A stretch of DNA of 64,000 bases, from contig NZ_MRTQ01000009.1 in assembly GCF_001956215.1 (NCBI RefSeq), positions 1 to 64,000 of the forward strand. The letters run 5' to 3'. This document shows, piece by piece, positions 1-10,791 of this stretch. Origin of the DNA: Paenibacillus sp. FSL R5-0490. GTDB taxonomy: Bacteria; Bacillota; Bacilli; Bacillales; Cytobacillaceae. The notes under the pieces are model-generated. The model ran no database searches, was not told the DNA's origin, and was given only the letters and a program-made list of their open reading frames with translations. The position numbers and the translations under genes are program-made. The stretch's first letter is position 1. Every line of letters begins with the position of its first letter.

Positions 1-91
1 CATTATTACATAAACTTTCGAACCGCCGTATACCGAACGGTACGTACGGTGGTGTGAGAGGTCGGGGGTTAATCACCCCCTCCTACTCGAT
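1..91 (+). mobile_element. 3' end of a group II intron (domains V and VI)
   Basis: This is the last part of a group II intron RNA. A domain V hairpin is visible: the lower helix pairs 23-30 with 45-52, the upper helix pairs 31-34 with 39-42 around the loop GAAC (35-38), and there is a two-base CG bulge at 43-44. Domain VI follows, pairing GGGGG (64-68) with CCCCC (76-80). It ends in CCTACTCGAT, where A85 is the likely branch-point adenosine. The splice site is probably after T91. The intron body, and any reverse transcriptase/maturase gene, would lie left of the window. I cannot see what the intron interrupts; in relatives dgkA usually precedes cdd. Confidence 0.85.
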
Positions 92-1759
<1,668 letters not shown>

Positions 1760-1917
1760 ACCAGCCCTAATTAAACTATTATCCATTTCTGGTTTATATG
1801 CATACAGGTGATTGACAATATTTTCGTCTCATGATTTTACAAAGACAGGCTATGATATAGATAAATGTATTGGGATAAATAAATTGCTAGTTGAATAACT
1901 GAAAGGTGGGGTTTTCG

Positions 1918-2061
1918 ATGATGGATTTTACCTGGAGAGTGTTTTCCCAGACAGGAAATATTGACACATATCTTCTCTTCAAGGAGCTAGAAAAGGAAAC
2001 TCAGGATATACCCGGCAGCAATGATGAAGAGCTAGCAGAAGCTGATTTTCCCATCTCATAG
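1918..2061 (+). CDS. yqzL: Small conserved protein YqzL
   Basis: This 47 aa protein begins MMDFTWRVFSQTGNIDTYL and ends in an acidic tail. It matches the short YqzL family found between era and recO in Bacillus. Its function is unknown. The ribosome binding site GAAAGGTGGGG lies just upstream. ATG 1918 or ATG 1921 could be the start; the second gives the form closer to the homologues I recall. It sits 18 bases before recO, so it is probably cotranscribed. Confidence 0.85.
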   Translation: MMDFTWRVFSQTGNIDTYLLFKELEKETQDIPGSNDEELAEADFPIS

Positions 2062-2079
2062 GTTTGTCGAAAGACAGGG

Positions 2080-2844
2080 ATGGTGTCACGGTTGCTTGAT
2101 AAATGTGAAGGCATCGTCATCAGGACAACTAATTATAGTGAAACAAATAAGATAGTTACTTTATATACGCGTGAATGGGGAAAAGTTGGTGTGATGGCAC
2201 GAGGAGCGAAAAAACCCAACAGCAGACTTGCTGCTGTCACCCAGCTTTTTACATACGGGAATTTTTTAGTTCAGCGCGGAAGCGGTCTGGGCACCCTGCA
2301 GCAGGGTGACATGATTTCATCCATGCGATCTATTAAAGAAGATATTTTTCTTACGGCTTATGCAAGCTATATTGTCGATTTAACGGATAAAAGCAGTGAG
2401 GATAAGAAGCCCAACCCATTTTTGTTTGAATTGCTGCATCAAACGCTAAATTTAATAAACGAAGGATATGATCCCGAGATTCTCACGAACATTTATGAAA
2501 TGAAAATGCTGAACGGTTTGGGTTTATATCCAGTTCTTGATCAATGTTCTGTCTGCGGAAGCACTGACGGGCATTTTGCATTTTCAATCCGGGAAAACGG
2601 CCTCATTTGTCACCGCTGTCTTGATAAGGATCCTTATCATTATAAAGTATCACAGGCGACAATTAAGCTGCTGCGCCTCTTTTATTTTTTTGACTTGTCC
2701 AGGCTCGGCAATATCTCTGTTAAACCGGAAACCAAAGCTGAATTGAAAAAGATTATCTCTGCTTATTATGAAGAGTATTCCGGCTTAAACCTTAAGACTA
2801 AGAAGTTTTTGAATCAAATGGACAAGTTTAATGATCTTATGTAA
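2080..2844 (+). CDS. recO: DNA repair protein RecO
   Basis: RecO works in the RecFOR pathway: it loads RecA on SSB-coated single-stranded DNA and anneals complementary strands. The protein has the N-terminal OB-fold region, the GARKPNS-like segment [11 protein letters not shown], and a zinc-type cysteine set CSVC … CHRC near the middle. At 254 aa it is close to family length. The start is uncertain. ATG 2080 is annotated, but homologues begin near LDKCEGIV, so TTG 2092 (MLDKCEGIV) is a good alternative. Confidence 0.95.
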   Translation: MVSRLLDKCEGIVIRTTNYSETNKIVTLYTREWGKVGVMARGAKKPNSRLAAVTQLFTYGNFLVQRGSGLGTLQQGDMISSMRSIKEDIFLTAYASYIVDLTDKSSEDKKPNPFLFELLHQTLNLINEGYDPEILTNIYEMKMLNGLGLYPVLDQCSVCGSTDGHFAFSIRENGLICHRCLDKDPYHYKVSQATIKLLRLFYFFDLSRLGNISVKPETKAELKKIISAYYEEYSGLNLKTKKFLNQMDKFNDLM

Positions 2845-2871
2845 TGAGCTCCTTTTGCTTTTTATTAAAGA

Positions 2872-2900
2872 TTGACAATCCAATGTGATTCCGCTATGAT
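2872..2900 (+). promoter_or_regulatory. Sigma-A promoter of glyQS
   Basis: A perfect -35 TTGACA (2872-2877) is separated by 17 bases from a -10 TATGAT (2895-2900). It lies directly upstream of the T-box leader, so transcription should start near 2907. Confidence 0.85.
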
Positions 2901-2906
2901 TCAAAT

Positions 2907-3128
2907 TAATAAAATATTATTGCTGTGAAGGAGAAGAGTACTTAACTTTTTCTCATTAAAGCGAACCCGGGACAGTGGGAGCCGGGTATGGATAGTTAAG
3001 GAAGGGCGCTCTGGAGCAATTTTGTCTATTGACAACCAAAGAGGCTGCGGTCAAAATCGCAGCAAATAGGGTGGAACCGCGGGTAACTCTCGTCCCTATG
3101 CCATTTGGCATAGAGACGGGAGTTTTTT
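2907..3128 (+). promoter_or_regulatory. Glycine T-box riboswitch (glyQS leader)
   Basis: This leader senses uncharged tRNA-Gly and then allows readthrough into glyQS. The conserved T-box sequence AGGGTGGAACCGCG is at 3068-3081. Its TGGA would pair with the UCCA end of tRNA-Gly. A strong terminator hairpin runs about 3085-3122 and is followed by TTTTTT. A GGC triplet at 3005-3007 in the Stem I region is a candidate glycine specifier. The AAAGCGA and GAGCAAT segments resemble, from memory, the B. subtilis glyQS leader. The exact 5' end is inferred from the promoter. Confidence 0.93.
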
Positions 3129-3133
3129 ATGTT

Positions 3134-3212
3134 CCGCAGGAAAAGCGAGCAGCCTGGAGCGGGAATCAACGGACAACATTGAGAGGCGAAATACAACTAT
3201 TTATACGAAAGA
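3134..3212 (+). repeat. Partial Bacillus-type intergenic repeat, copy 1
   Basis: This segment lies between the T-box terminator and the glyQ ribosome binding site. It aligns well over about 75 bases with the right end of the repeat at 29606-29682, including GGAAAAGCGAGCA, CCTGGAGCGG and CAACTATTTATACGAAA. The last bases run into GAAAGAGGTG, the glyQ ribosome binding site. Confidence 0.75.
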
Positions 3213-3220
3213 GGTGTCCT

Positions 3221-4111
3221 ATGAATATTCAAAACATGATATTAACACTTCAAAAACATTGGTCTGAACAGGGTTGTATCCTGATGCAGGCTTATGATAC
3301 TGAAAAGGGCGCAGGTACTATGAGCCCATATACATTTTTACGGGCGATCGGACCAGAGCCGTGGAATGTGGCTTATGTAGAGCCTTCACGCCGTCCGGCT
3401 GATGGCCGATATGGAGAGAATCCAAACCGGCTTTATCAGCATCATCAATTTCAGGTGATCATGAAACCGTCCCCTGATAATATCCAGGAGCTGTATCTTG
3501 ATTCACTTAAGGCATTGGGCATTGATCCGCTTGAACATGACATCCGGTTTGTGGAAGATAACTGGGAGAATCCTTCACTGGGCTGCGCTGGCTTAGGGTG
3601 GGAAGTGTGGCTTGATGGAATGGAAATAACACAGTTCACATACTTCCAGCAGGTAGGCGGATTGGAATGCAAGCCTGTGTCTGTTGAAATTACATATGGA
3701 ATTGAAAGGCTTGCCTCTTACATTCAGGATAAGGAAAATGTCTTTGACCTTGAATGGACAGAAGGATTTACAGTTAGGGACATTTTCATGCAGCCCGAGT
3801 TTGAGCATTCGAAATACACGTTTGAAACATCAGATCAGGAAATGCTCTTCAATTTGTTCAATATCTATGAGAAAGAAGCACATAGGCAAATGGATGAAGG
3901 GCTTGTACACCCGGCTTATGACTATGTATTGAAATGTTCCCATACTTTTAACCTGCTCGATGCGAGGGGAGCGATCTCAGTAACAGAAAGAACAGGCTAT
4001 ATTGCAAGGTGCCGGAATTTGGCCAGAAAAATAGCCAAGACTTTTTATGAAGAGAGAGAAAAACTTGGCTTCCCAATTCTAAAGGATAAGGAGGAAGGAT
4101 CTCATGAATAA
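3221..4111 (+). CDS. glyQ: Glycyl-tRNA synthetase alpha subunit
   Basis: This is the catalytic subunit of the bacterial alpha2-beta2 glycyl-tRNA synthetase, a class II enzyme that charges tRNA-Gly. The 296 aa protein contains the conserved [14 protein letters not shown] and [17 protein letters not shown] segments near the N-terminus. Start ATG 3221 follows GAAAGAGGTG. The frame is open back to 3029, but that part is inside the T-box leader. It is regulated by the upstream T-box and overlaps glyS by 8 bases. Confidence 0.97.
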   Translation: MNIQNMILTLQKHWSEQGCILMQAYDTEKGAGTMSPYTFLRAIGPEPWNVAYVEPSRRPADGRYGENPNRLYQHHQFQVIMKPSPDNIQELYLDSLKALGIDPLEHDIRFVEDNWENPSLGCAGLGWEVWLDGMEITQFTYFQQVGGLECKPVSVEITYGIERLASYIQDKENVFDLEWTEGFTVRDIFMQPEFEHSKYTFETSDQEMLFNLFNIYEKEAHRQMDEGLVHPAYDYVLKCSHTFNLLDARGAISVTERTGYIARCRNLARKIAKTFYEEREKLGFPILKDKEEGSHE

Positions 4112-6176
4112 GAAAGATCTTCTGCTGGAAATTGGACTCGAAGAAATGCCTGCCAGATTTGTCACTAATTCAATGAACCAGCTTTCAGATAAAGTGAAAT
4201 CATGGCTTTTGGAAAAGAAAATATCTTTTGAAGAGATCAGCGCCTTCTCCTCTCCCCGCCGCTTGGCTGTCCTTATAACGGGAGTGGATACCGCCCAGGA
4301 GGACATAAATGAGGAAGCGAAAGGACCTGCGAAAAAAATCGCACTAACAGAAGATGGAGAATGGTCAAAGGCTGCGGTTGGATTCAGCCGGGGTCAGGGA
4401 GCTTCTGTTGAAGATATATTTTTTAAAGAAATTAACGGTGTTGAATACGCCCATGTCAGCAAATTCATTAAAGGTCAGGAAACAGCTGCCCTTCTGCCTG
4501 AACTTCAGCAGATTATTACCTCGCTATCATTCCCGAAGAATATGCGCTGGGCAAATCAGGATCTGCGTTTTATCAGGCCGATTAAATGGCTTATTGCATT
4601 ATTCGGAAATGAAGTCATCCCTTTTTCAATCACAAATGTCCATACTTCCAACCTTACAAGAGGTCACCGCTTTTTAGGGAAAGAGATTGAAATTAACAAT
4701 CCTGCTGATTATGAAAAGGCCTTGCTGGCGCAATATGTGATCACTAACCCTCAGGAAAGAAAAAGTGCCATTCTTTCTCAATTGGAAAAAATTGAGGAAG
4801 AACATGGCTGGGTTATCCCAGTGGATGAAGATTTATTGGAAGAAGTAAATAATCTGGTTGAGTACCCGACTGCATTATATGGCAAGTTTGAAGAAGAATA
4901 CCTTGAGCTTCCGCAAGAGGTGTTAATTACTTCCATGAAAGAGCATCAGCGCTATTTCCCGGTAAAGTCCAAAGATGGCACTCTTCTTCCTTACTTTGTG
5001 ACAGTCCGGAATGGTTCTCATGACCATTTGGAAAAAGTGGCTAAAGGGAATGAGAAAGTATTGCGGGCAAGACTTTCTGATGCAGCTTTCTTCTACAGAG
5101 AAGACCAAAAAACGGATATCGCAGCATCGCTCGAAAAACTCAATAACATTGTGTATCACGAAGAAATTGGAACCCTTGCTGAAAAGGTAAACCGTGTCCG
5201 CCAGCTGGCAGCAAATCTGAGTGAGATTCTTGACTTCAGTGATGAAGCACAAGCAGTGACAGACCGCGCTGCTGAAATCTCAAAGTTTGACCTTGTTTCA
5301 CATATGGTTTACGAATTTCCAGAGCTGCAAGGTTTTATGGGAGAAAAATACGCCCTGCAAAAAGGCGAAAAGAAAGCTGTGGCGCGTGCAATTAATGAAC
5401 ATTACATGCCGCGCAATGCAGAGGACCAGACGCCGGAAAGCGATGCTGGTGCAGTACTTTCCATTGCTGAGAAGCTGGACACGATTGTGTCATCCTTTGC
5501 AATTGGAATTATTCCAAGCGGTTCCCAGGATCCATATGCTTTAAGGAGACAGGCATCGGGTATCATCCAGACGTTACTGGCTAAACACTGGGATCTGAAA
5601 ATCGAAGAATTGATCGCATTATCTTTAGAGACCGTGCTTAATGCGAATATAGGAAAGAAATCGAAAAGTGATTTAATGCAGGAATTAGTTTCTTTCTTTA
5701 AATTAAGAATTAAATATATGCTGCAGGAAAAAGCAATACGCTATGATTTAATTGAAGCTGTATTGGGAAATGAAATCGGCTCCGTGCCTTCACTTGTGAA
5801 TAGAGCTCAGGTATTGGAATCCCACAAAGATGCAGATGGCTTCAAGGAAAGCATTGAAGCTCTTAGCCGGGTAATCAACATTGCTTCAAAGGCAGACGAT
5901 AAAGGGGATATTGACAGCGGCTTATTTGAAAATGAAAATGAAAAAGCTCTGTTCAGTAAATATTTATCAGTAACCGAGGAGTTGAAAAAAGAGGTTAGTG
6001 AGGAAGAAGTCTTTAACTTGCTAGTCAGCTTGAAACCTGAAATTGATCAATACTTTGAGCATACTATGGTAATGGATGAGAATCAGGAAATTCGCCGCAA
6101 TAGGCTGTATCAAATGGCACATTTGGCTGATGTGATAAAGAAATTTGCAAATATGAACGAAATAATTGTTAAGTAA
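4104..6176 (+). CDS. glyS: Glycyl-tRNA synthetase beta subunit
   Basis: The beta subunit binds tRNA-Gly and works with GlyQ. It is 690 aa, normal for the family, and begins [19 protein letters not shown], the typical N-terminal signature. The region around [19 protein letters not shown] and the C-terminal tRNA-binding part are complete. ATG 4104 is preceded by AAGGAGGAAGG inside the end of glyQ, so translation is coupled. It shares the T-box control of glyQ. Confidence 0.97.
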   Translation: MNKKDLLLEIGLEEMPARFVTNSMNQLSDKVKSWLLEKKISFEEISAFSSPRRLAVLITGVDTAQEDINEEAKGPAKKIALTEDGEWSKAAVGFSRGQGASVEDIFFKEINGVEYAHVSKFIKGQETAALLPELQQIITSLSFPKNMRWANQDLRFIRPIKWLIALFGNEVIPFSITNVHTSNLTRGHRFLGKEIEINNPADYEKALLAQYVITNPQERKSAILSQLEKIEEEHGWVIPVDEDLLEEVNNLVEYPTALYGKFEEEYLELPQEVLITSMKEHQRYFPVKSKDGTLLPYFVTVRNGSHDHLEKVAKGNEKVLRARLSDAAFFYREDQKTDIAASLEKLNNIVYHEEIGTLAEKVNRVRQLAANLSEILDFSDEAQAVTDRAAEISKFDLVSHMVYEFPELQGFMGEKYALQKGEKKAVARAINEHYMPRNAEDQTPESDAGAVLSIAEKLDTIVSSFAIGIIPSGSQDPYALRRQASGIIQTLLAKHWDLKIEELIALSLETVLNANIGKKSKSDLMQELVSFFKLRIKYMLQEKAIRYDLIEAVLGNEIGSVPSLVNRAQVLESHKDADGFKESIEALSRVINIASKADDKGDIDSGLFENENEKALFSKYLSVTEELKKEVSEEEVFNLLVSLKPEIDQYFEHTMVMDENQEIRRNRLYQMAHLADVIKKFANMNEIIVK

Positions 6177-6249
6177 TAAGCTAAAATTTTGCGTTTTATG
6201 CTTGAATACGATTAAAATCTAAGATGAGGACAGCTGCCGTGGCTGTCAT

Positions 6250-6292
6250 TGAAAGAGCCTGTTTATCATTCTGACGGGCTCTTTCGTATTTT
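6250..6292 (+). terminator. Probable terminator after glyS
   Basis: AAAGAGCC (6252-6259) pairs with GGGCTCTTT (6276-6284). The T tract behind it is weak (CGTATTTT), so efficiency is uncertain. Confidence 0.5.
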
Positions 6293-6418
6293 GGGCATAT
6301 TAGGCAGCGTAAAGTAAACTATATATGAAACACATCTTTTCATTTATGACAAATAGTATATAATAATTATATAAAAGTATAACCTTATTATAGTGGGAAA
6401 TGAGTGCCAAAAGATTAG

Positions 6419-7054
6419 GTGGTGAGGAAAATCGAATTAAATAAAAGGCAGGAAAAAATAATAGAAATCGTTAAGGAAAACGGGCCGATCACTGGTGAGA
6501 GTATTGCGGAACAGCTTAATTTAACGAGGGCAACACTAAGGCCGGATCTGGCTATATTAACGATGGCAGGCTATTTAGATGCCCGTCCGCGTGTAGGCTA
6601 TTTTTATACAGGGAAGACTGGAGCACAGCTGCTGACTGAAAACCTTCAAAAGCTATATGTAAGGGATTACCAATCCATTCCTGTAGTGGTTAATGAGAAT
6701 GTGTCGGTATATGATGCAATTGTGACAATGTTTCTGGAAGATGTCGGCACGTTATTTGTTGTCGATCAGGGTTCACTGCTAGTTGGGGTTCTATCAAGGA
6801 AGGATTTACTCCGTGCAAGTATTGGCAAGCAGGAGCTAAATTCAGTCCCTGTAAATATCATTATGACAAGAATGCCTAACATTACGATGTGCGAAAAAGA
6901 TGATTTGCTTATCGAAGTTGCTAAAAAGCTGATTGAAAAGCAGATCGACGCCCTTCCTGTTGTAAAAAAGACGGAGAAAGGGTTTGAAGTAAACGGCAGG
7001 ATAACCAAAACAAATCTGACGAAAGCATTCCTGGCTCTGGCCGGGGAAAAGTAG
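6419..7054 (+). CDS. ccpN: CcpN, repressor of gluconeogenic genes
   Basis: CcpN represses gapB and pckA during growth on glucose in B. subtilis. The 211 aa protein has an N-terminal winged helix (ELNKRQEKIIEIVKENGPITGESIAEQLNLT) followed by two CBS domains (about 80-205) that sense nucleotides. An in-frame TAG at 6416 limits the start to GTG 6419 or the next codon, GTG 6422. Both sit inside a GGTGGTGAGG stretch and neither has an ideally spaced ribosome binding site. yqfL follows after 28 bases, the usual pair. Confidence 0.93.
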   Translation: MVRKIELNKRQEKIIEIVKENGPITGESIAEQLNLTRATLRPDLAILTMAGYLDARPRVGYFYTGKTGAQLLTENLQKLYVRDYQSIPVVVNENVSVYDAIVTMFLEDVGTLFVVDQGSLLVGVLSRKDLLRASIGKQELNSVPVNIIMTRMPNITMCEKDDLLIEVAKKLIEKQIDALPVVKKTEKGFEVNGRITKTNLTKAFLALAGEK

Positions 7055-7082
7055 CAGTGAAAGAAGGAGATGGTGTTAAAGG

Positions 7083-7901
7083 ATGGAAAAATTGCCGGTC
7101 ATTTATGTCGTTTCGGACTCAGTGGGAGAAACGGCTGAACTTGTAACAAAAGCTGCAACGAGCCAATTCAATGGCAGCGATATATCTATCAAGCGTTTTC
7201 CATATGTTGAAGAGAAAGTACATATTGATGAAGTTATTTCACTCGCAAAGCTTGATAATGGGATGATAGCCTATACGATGGTCAAGCCGGACATGAGGAA
7301 ATATATTAACCAGCGGGCTGCTGAAGAAGGGATATATGCTTTTGATATTGTTGGCCCTTTAATGGATCAAATCCAAAGAGCCTGCGGTATTACACCGCTT
7401 TTCGAACCAGGACTGGTCAGAAAGCTGGATGAAGATTATTTTAAAAAGATTGAAGCAATTGAGTTTGCTGTAAAATATGATGATGGCCGTGACCCTCGTG
7501 GTATATTAAAGGCTGATATAGTGCTTATCGGTGTATCAAGGACTTCAAAAACACCTCTTTCCCAGTATCTTGCCCACAAGCGCCTTAAAGTGGCTAACGT
7601 GCCCCTTGTGCCTGAAGTCGATCCTCCAGAAGAGCTGTTTCTAGTCCCGCCGGATAAGTGCTTCGGTCTGAAAATCAGTCCTGAAAAATTAAACTTTATT
7701 CGAAGAGAACGCCTGATATCATTAGGTCTAAGCGATAATGCCAGCTATGCAAATATAGAAAGAATCAAAGAAGAAATAGGTTACTTTGAAAAAACTGTTT
7801 CCAAAATTAAATGCCCGGTTATTGATGTTACGAACAAAGCAGTAGAAGAAACAGCCAATATGATCCTAAATCAATACCGGAAAAACTTTCCGAAAAGCTA
7901 G
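7083..7901 (+). CDS. yqfL: PPDK regulatory kinase/phosphorylase family protein YqfL
   Basis: It belongs to the DUF299 family, bifunctional ADP-dependent kinases and Pi-dependent phosphorylases that switch pyruvate phosphate dikinase. In B. subtilis, which lacks that enzyme, YqfL modulates CcpN. The 272 aa protein begins [16 protein letters not shown] and has the P-loop-like GVSRTSKT at 150-157. ATG 7083 follows AAGGAGATGG. The placement behind ccpN supports a role in CcpN control. I see no pyruvate phosphate dikinase gene in the window, so its true target here is inferred. Confidence 0.92.
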   Translation: MEKLPVIYVVSDSVGETAELVTKAATSQFNGSDISIKRFPYVEEKVHIDEVISLAKLDNGMIAYTMVKPDMRKYINQRAAEEGIYAFDIVGPLMDQIQRACGITPLFEPGLVRKLDEDYFKKIEAIEFAVKYDDGRDPRGILKADIVLIGVSRTSKTPLSQYLAHKRLKVANVPLVPEVDPPEELFLVPPDKCFGLKISPEKLNFIRRERLISLGLSDNASYANIERIKEEIGYFEKTVSKIKCPVIDVTNKAVEETANMILNQYRKNFPKS

Positions 7902-7933
7902 CACATAAAATCTTTATGTGCCTTTTCTTTTTT
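7901..7933 (+). terminator. Terminator of ccpN-yqfL
   Basis: GCACATAAA (7901-7909) pairs with TTTATGTGC (7913-7921), followed by TTTTCTTTTTT. The last base of the yqfL stop codon is the first base of the stem. Confidence 0.85.
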
Positions 7934-7984
7934 ACCCGGCAGTTAAGTTTTTGGGGAGCTTTCCCTTCAAACTAAATTTTTTGA

Positions 7985-8072
7985 TGAGTTAAGTGGAGCG
8001 GAGGGTACTAGACTCCTGCGGGAGGCTCCCGTTCCTCCCCGCGGAAAGCAAGTACCCCGTGCTGAAATCAAG
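7985..8072 (+). repeat. Bacillus-type intergenic repeat, variant copy 2
   Basis: It contains GTGGAGCGGAGGGTAC, GACTCCTGCGGGAGG and CCCCGCGGAAAGCAAG, the same blocks in the same order as the long repeat at 29450-29682, with a shorter middle part. It lies in the gap between yqfL and yqxD. Confidence 0.7.
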
Positions 8073-8386
8073 GGGCATAATTTATAGATAATACAACAAT
8101 CTATAAATTAGCCAATGATGAGAAAAAACCTGGAAAATTAAATTATATTCTTGCCAGATAAAATAATGGCAAAATAGAGATTAATGTACTATAATAAAAA
8201 ATTGTGATAAAAATGTATCCGAATAGGTTTAGAGTTCACTGCCAAGGAATAAACTATTTATTGTGGCATGTCAAGCTTTCGACCAAGAAAAAATTCGACA
8301 TATCTCACTATGCAAAAGTTATTCATGTAAAGAAGGATTATGCGGAGTAATGTAGAATTATTAGAACATTAGGCAAACCAATCATT
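8073..8386. other. Gap upstream of yqxD
   Basis: No gene is supported in this AT-rich stretch. There is a TATAAT at about 8189-8194, but its -35 is poor. A short frame at about 8340 (ATGCGGAGTAATGTAG) has AGAAGGA upstream but encodes only ten residues. No obvious promoter for the dnaG-sigA operon could be fixed. Confidence 0.35.
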
Positions 8387-8827
8387 ATGGTGGATGCTGA
8401 TTCCTGTCCTGTAAAAGAAGAAATTGTCGAAATAGCCAATTCCTTTACTGTGGACGCAGTGATCGTTGCTTCTTATGCCCATATGCAAAATGACCTGAAT
8501 GGGGCTGTCTGGAAATTTGTTGACAGCACTAAGGAAGCTGCAGATTTATTCATTATGAATAATGTGAAATCAGGAGATGCGGTTGTAACACAAGATATTG
8601 GATTGGAATCAACTCTTTTGTTAAAGGGTGTTTATGTCCTTTCTCCCAGGGGAATTTTATTTGAGGAAAGTGAAATTCGAACTCCTTTGGAAATGATGCA
8701 CCTTTCAGCCAAAGCGCTAAGAAGAGGGGTTTATGGGAAAGGGCCAAAACCATTAAGGCAAGAAGACCGATCCAGGTTTGTGCAGCAGCTGACAAAGATT
8801 TTGTCGAATTTTGAAGGAATTCAGTAA
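8387..8827 (+). CDS. yqxD: YaiI/YqxD family protein (DUF188)
   Basis: It belongs to a family of conserved cytosolic proteins related to PIN/FEN-like nuclease folds; the function is unknown. It has VDADSCPVKEEI at the start, DAVIVASYAHM, and VTQDIGLE in the middle. It lies upstream of dnaG-sigA as in B. subtilis. The start is a problem. ATG 8387 has no ribosome binding site and removes the first beta-strand residues (homologues begin like MKIIVDAD). The frame is open back to 8351 and reads PIIMVDAD, but with no ATG, GTG or TTG. Confidence 0.85.
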   Translation: MVDADSCPVKEEIVEIANSFTVDAVIVASYAHMQNDLNGAVWKFVDSTKEAADLFIMNNVKSGDAVVTQDIGLESTLLLKGVYVLSPRGILFEESEIRTPLEMMHLSAKALRRGVYGKGPKPLRQEDRSRFVQQLTKILSNFEGIQ

Positions 8828-8866
8828 CGTTTATCGAATACCTCAGTAAGTAATGGAGTTGTTCAT

Positions 8867-10684
8867 ATGGCAGAACGGATCGCCGAGGAGAAAGTAAATG
8901 AAATTCGGCAAGCTGTAGATATTGTTGATGTCATTGGCGACTATATCCAATTAAACAAGCAAGGACGCAACTACTTTGGGCTTTGTCCTTTTCATGGCGA
9001 AAATACTCCTTCCTTTTCTGTATCACCCGAAAAGCAAATCTACCATTGCTTTGGATGCGGAGCAGGAGGCAATGCGTTTTCTTTCTTAATGGACTTAGAA
9101 GGATATTCCTTTCAGGAAGCCGCATTGAAACTCGCTGAAAAGGGAAATATCAAGCTCGAAATTGATGCGGCATCCGCAGCATCAGCAAAATCAATGCCTG
9201 TGGATATACAGCAGATGATGGAGGCCCATGAGCTTCTACGTAAATTTTATCACCATCTGCTTGTAAACACAAAAGATGGTCAGCATGCATTAGAATATTT
9301 GCTGAATAGAGGCTTTACAATGGAATCGATCGAGAAATTTCAAATCGGTTATTCATTAAAGTCCTGGGATTTTGTCTTCAAGTTCCTGACTAAAAGAAAG
9401 TTCCCCGAAGGCGTCATGGAAAGAGCAGGACTGATCATCAAAAGGGAGAAAGATGGGAACTATTTTGACCGCTTCAGAGATAGAATAATGTTCCCGATTT
9501 TTGACCGCAGCGGAAATACGATTGCTTTCTCAGGGAGATCCCTTGGGGCCGATGAGCCCAAATATTTAAATAGCCCAGAAACAGCAATCTTTAATAAAAG
9601 CAAAACTTTATATAATTTTCATTTGGCGAGACCACAGATTAAAAAATTGCAGAGAGCCGTTCTTTTTGAAGGGTTTGCAGATGTAATCGCCGCTGATCGT
9701 GCTGGCGTCGGTAATGGTGTTGGTACGATGGGAACTGCTTTAACTGAAGAACATGTTGCTTCCTTAAGAAGAAATGTTCAATCAATCACGATCTGTTATG
9801 ATTCCGATAAAGCCGGTATCGAAGCCGCATACCGGGCAGCAAACCTGCTAACGGAAGCAGGCTGCCAGATCAGAGTGGCACTGATGCCTGACGGCTATGA
9901 TCCGGATGATTATATTAAAGAATACGGCGAAGAAAAATTTCGTCATGATGTAATCGAATCCAGCATAACCTTTATGGCATTTAAACTTCTTTATCTCCGT
10001 AGAGGCAAAAGGCTTCAAAATGAAGGAGATAGGCTCCTTTATATCGAAGAGGTATTAAAGGAAATCAGCCGGCTTGATAAAGCGGTGGAAAGAGATCATT
10101 ATCTTCGCCAGCTGGCGAATGAATTTTCCCTTTCTCTGGAAGCCTTGAAAGAGCAGCAAAAACAGGTTTATTACACGGAGAAGAGAAAAAGCAGCCAGAA
10201 GGGCAAAGGTGCTTTCGAGCCTCAAAAAAGGCTGCAGACACCCAAAAGGGCTGATAGTCTTAAACCCGCCTTTCATACAGCGGAAAGAAGGCTGATTGCC
10301 CACATGCTCAGGAATAGTGACATAGCATTTAAAGTTCAGGATATGCTTCTGGGAAATACATTTAACATCGATGAACACCAGGCTATTATTACCTATCTTT
10401 TAGGTTTCTACGAAAAAGGCCATACACCTGATCCAAGTGCATTCATAAATTTTATAAATGATGAAAAGCTTAAGCGTATTGTGGTGGATATAGAAATGAT
10501 GTCCATAAACGATGAAATAAGTGAACAGGAATTATCAGATTACCTTAAACAGGTGTTGAATTATCAAAAGATGTTAAAAATAAAAGAAAAACTAAATGAA
10601 GAAAAGGAAGCAGAACGCCAAAAGGATTATGCTAAAGCGGCTTTAATCGCAATGGAAATTCTTCATTTGCGAAAGTCACTATAA
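8867..10684 (+). CDS. dnaG: DNA primase
   Basis: DnaG makes RNA primers for DNA replication and binds the replicative helicase through its C-terminus. The 605 aa protein shows the N-terminal zinc site Cys40, His43, Cys61, Cys64. The TOPRIM core follows, with FEGFADVIAADRAG and the acidic CYDSDKAG. The C-terminal helicase-binding domain runs to the end. ATG 8867 follows TAATGGAG. It lies between yqxD and sigA, the conserved macromolecular synthesis operon. Confidence 0.97.
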   Translation: MAERIAEEKVNEIRQAVDIVDVIGDYIQLNKQGRNYFGLCPFHGENTPSFSVSPEKQIYHCFGCGAGGNAFSFLMDLEGYSFQEAALKLAEKGNIKLEIDAASAASAKSMPVDIQQMMEAHELLRKFYHHLLVNTKDGQHALEYLLNRGFTMESIEKFQIGYSLKSWDFVFKFLTKRKFPEGVMERAGLIIKREKDGNYFDRFRDRIMFPIFDRSGNTIAFSGRSLGADEPKYLNSPETAIFNKSKTLYNFHLARPQIKKLQRAVLFEGFADVIAADRAGVGNGVGTMGTALTEEHVASLRRNVQSITICYDSDKAGIEAAYRAANLLTEAGCQIRVALMPDGYDPDDYIKEYGEEKFRHDVIESSITFMAFKLLYLRRGKRLQNEGDRLLYIEEVLKEISRLDKAVERDHYLRQLANEFSLSLEALKEQQKQVYYTEKRKSSQKGKGAFEPQKRLQTPKRADSLKPAFHTAERRLIAHMLRNSDIAFKVQDMLLGNTFNIDEHQAIITYLLGFYEKGHTPDPSAFINFINDEKLKRIVVDIEMMSINDEISEQELSDYLKQVLNYQKMLKIKEKLNEEKEAERQKDYAKAALIAMEILHLRKSL

Positions 10685-10791
10685 AAAGGCTGTGTGCCTT
10701 AAATAAATGTTTCGGGATTAGTACCACCTAAGGAATAGTCCCATTTGAAAAAGATTTAGAATGTGTGTGATTTTTGGAAGGAGGGGGACAT

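Noticed and set aside
3029-3220. N-terminal extension of glyQ from position 3029
   Set aside because: It lies inside the T-box leader and the repeat; the true start at 3221 has a good ribosome binding site and family match.
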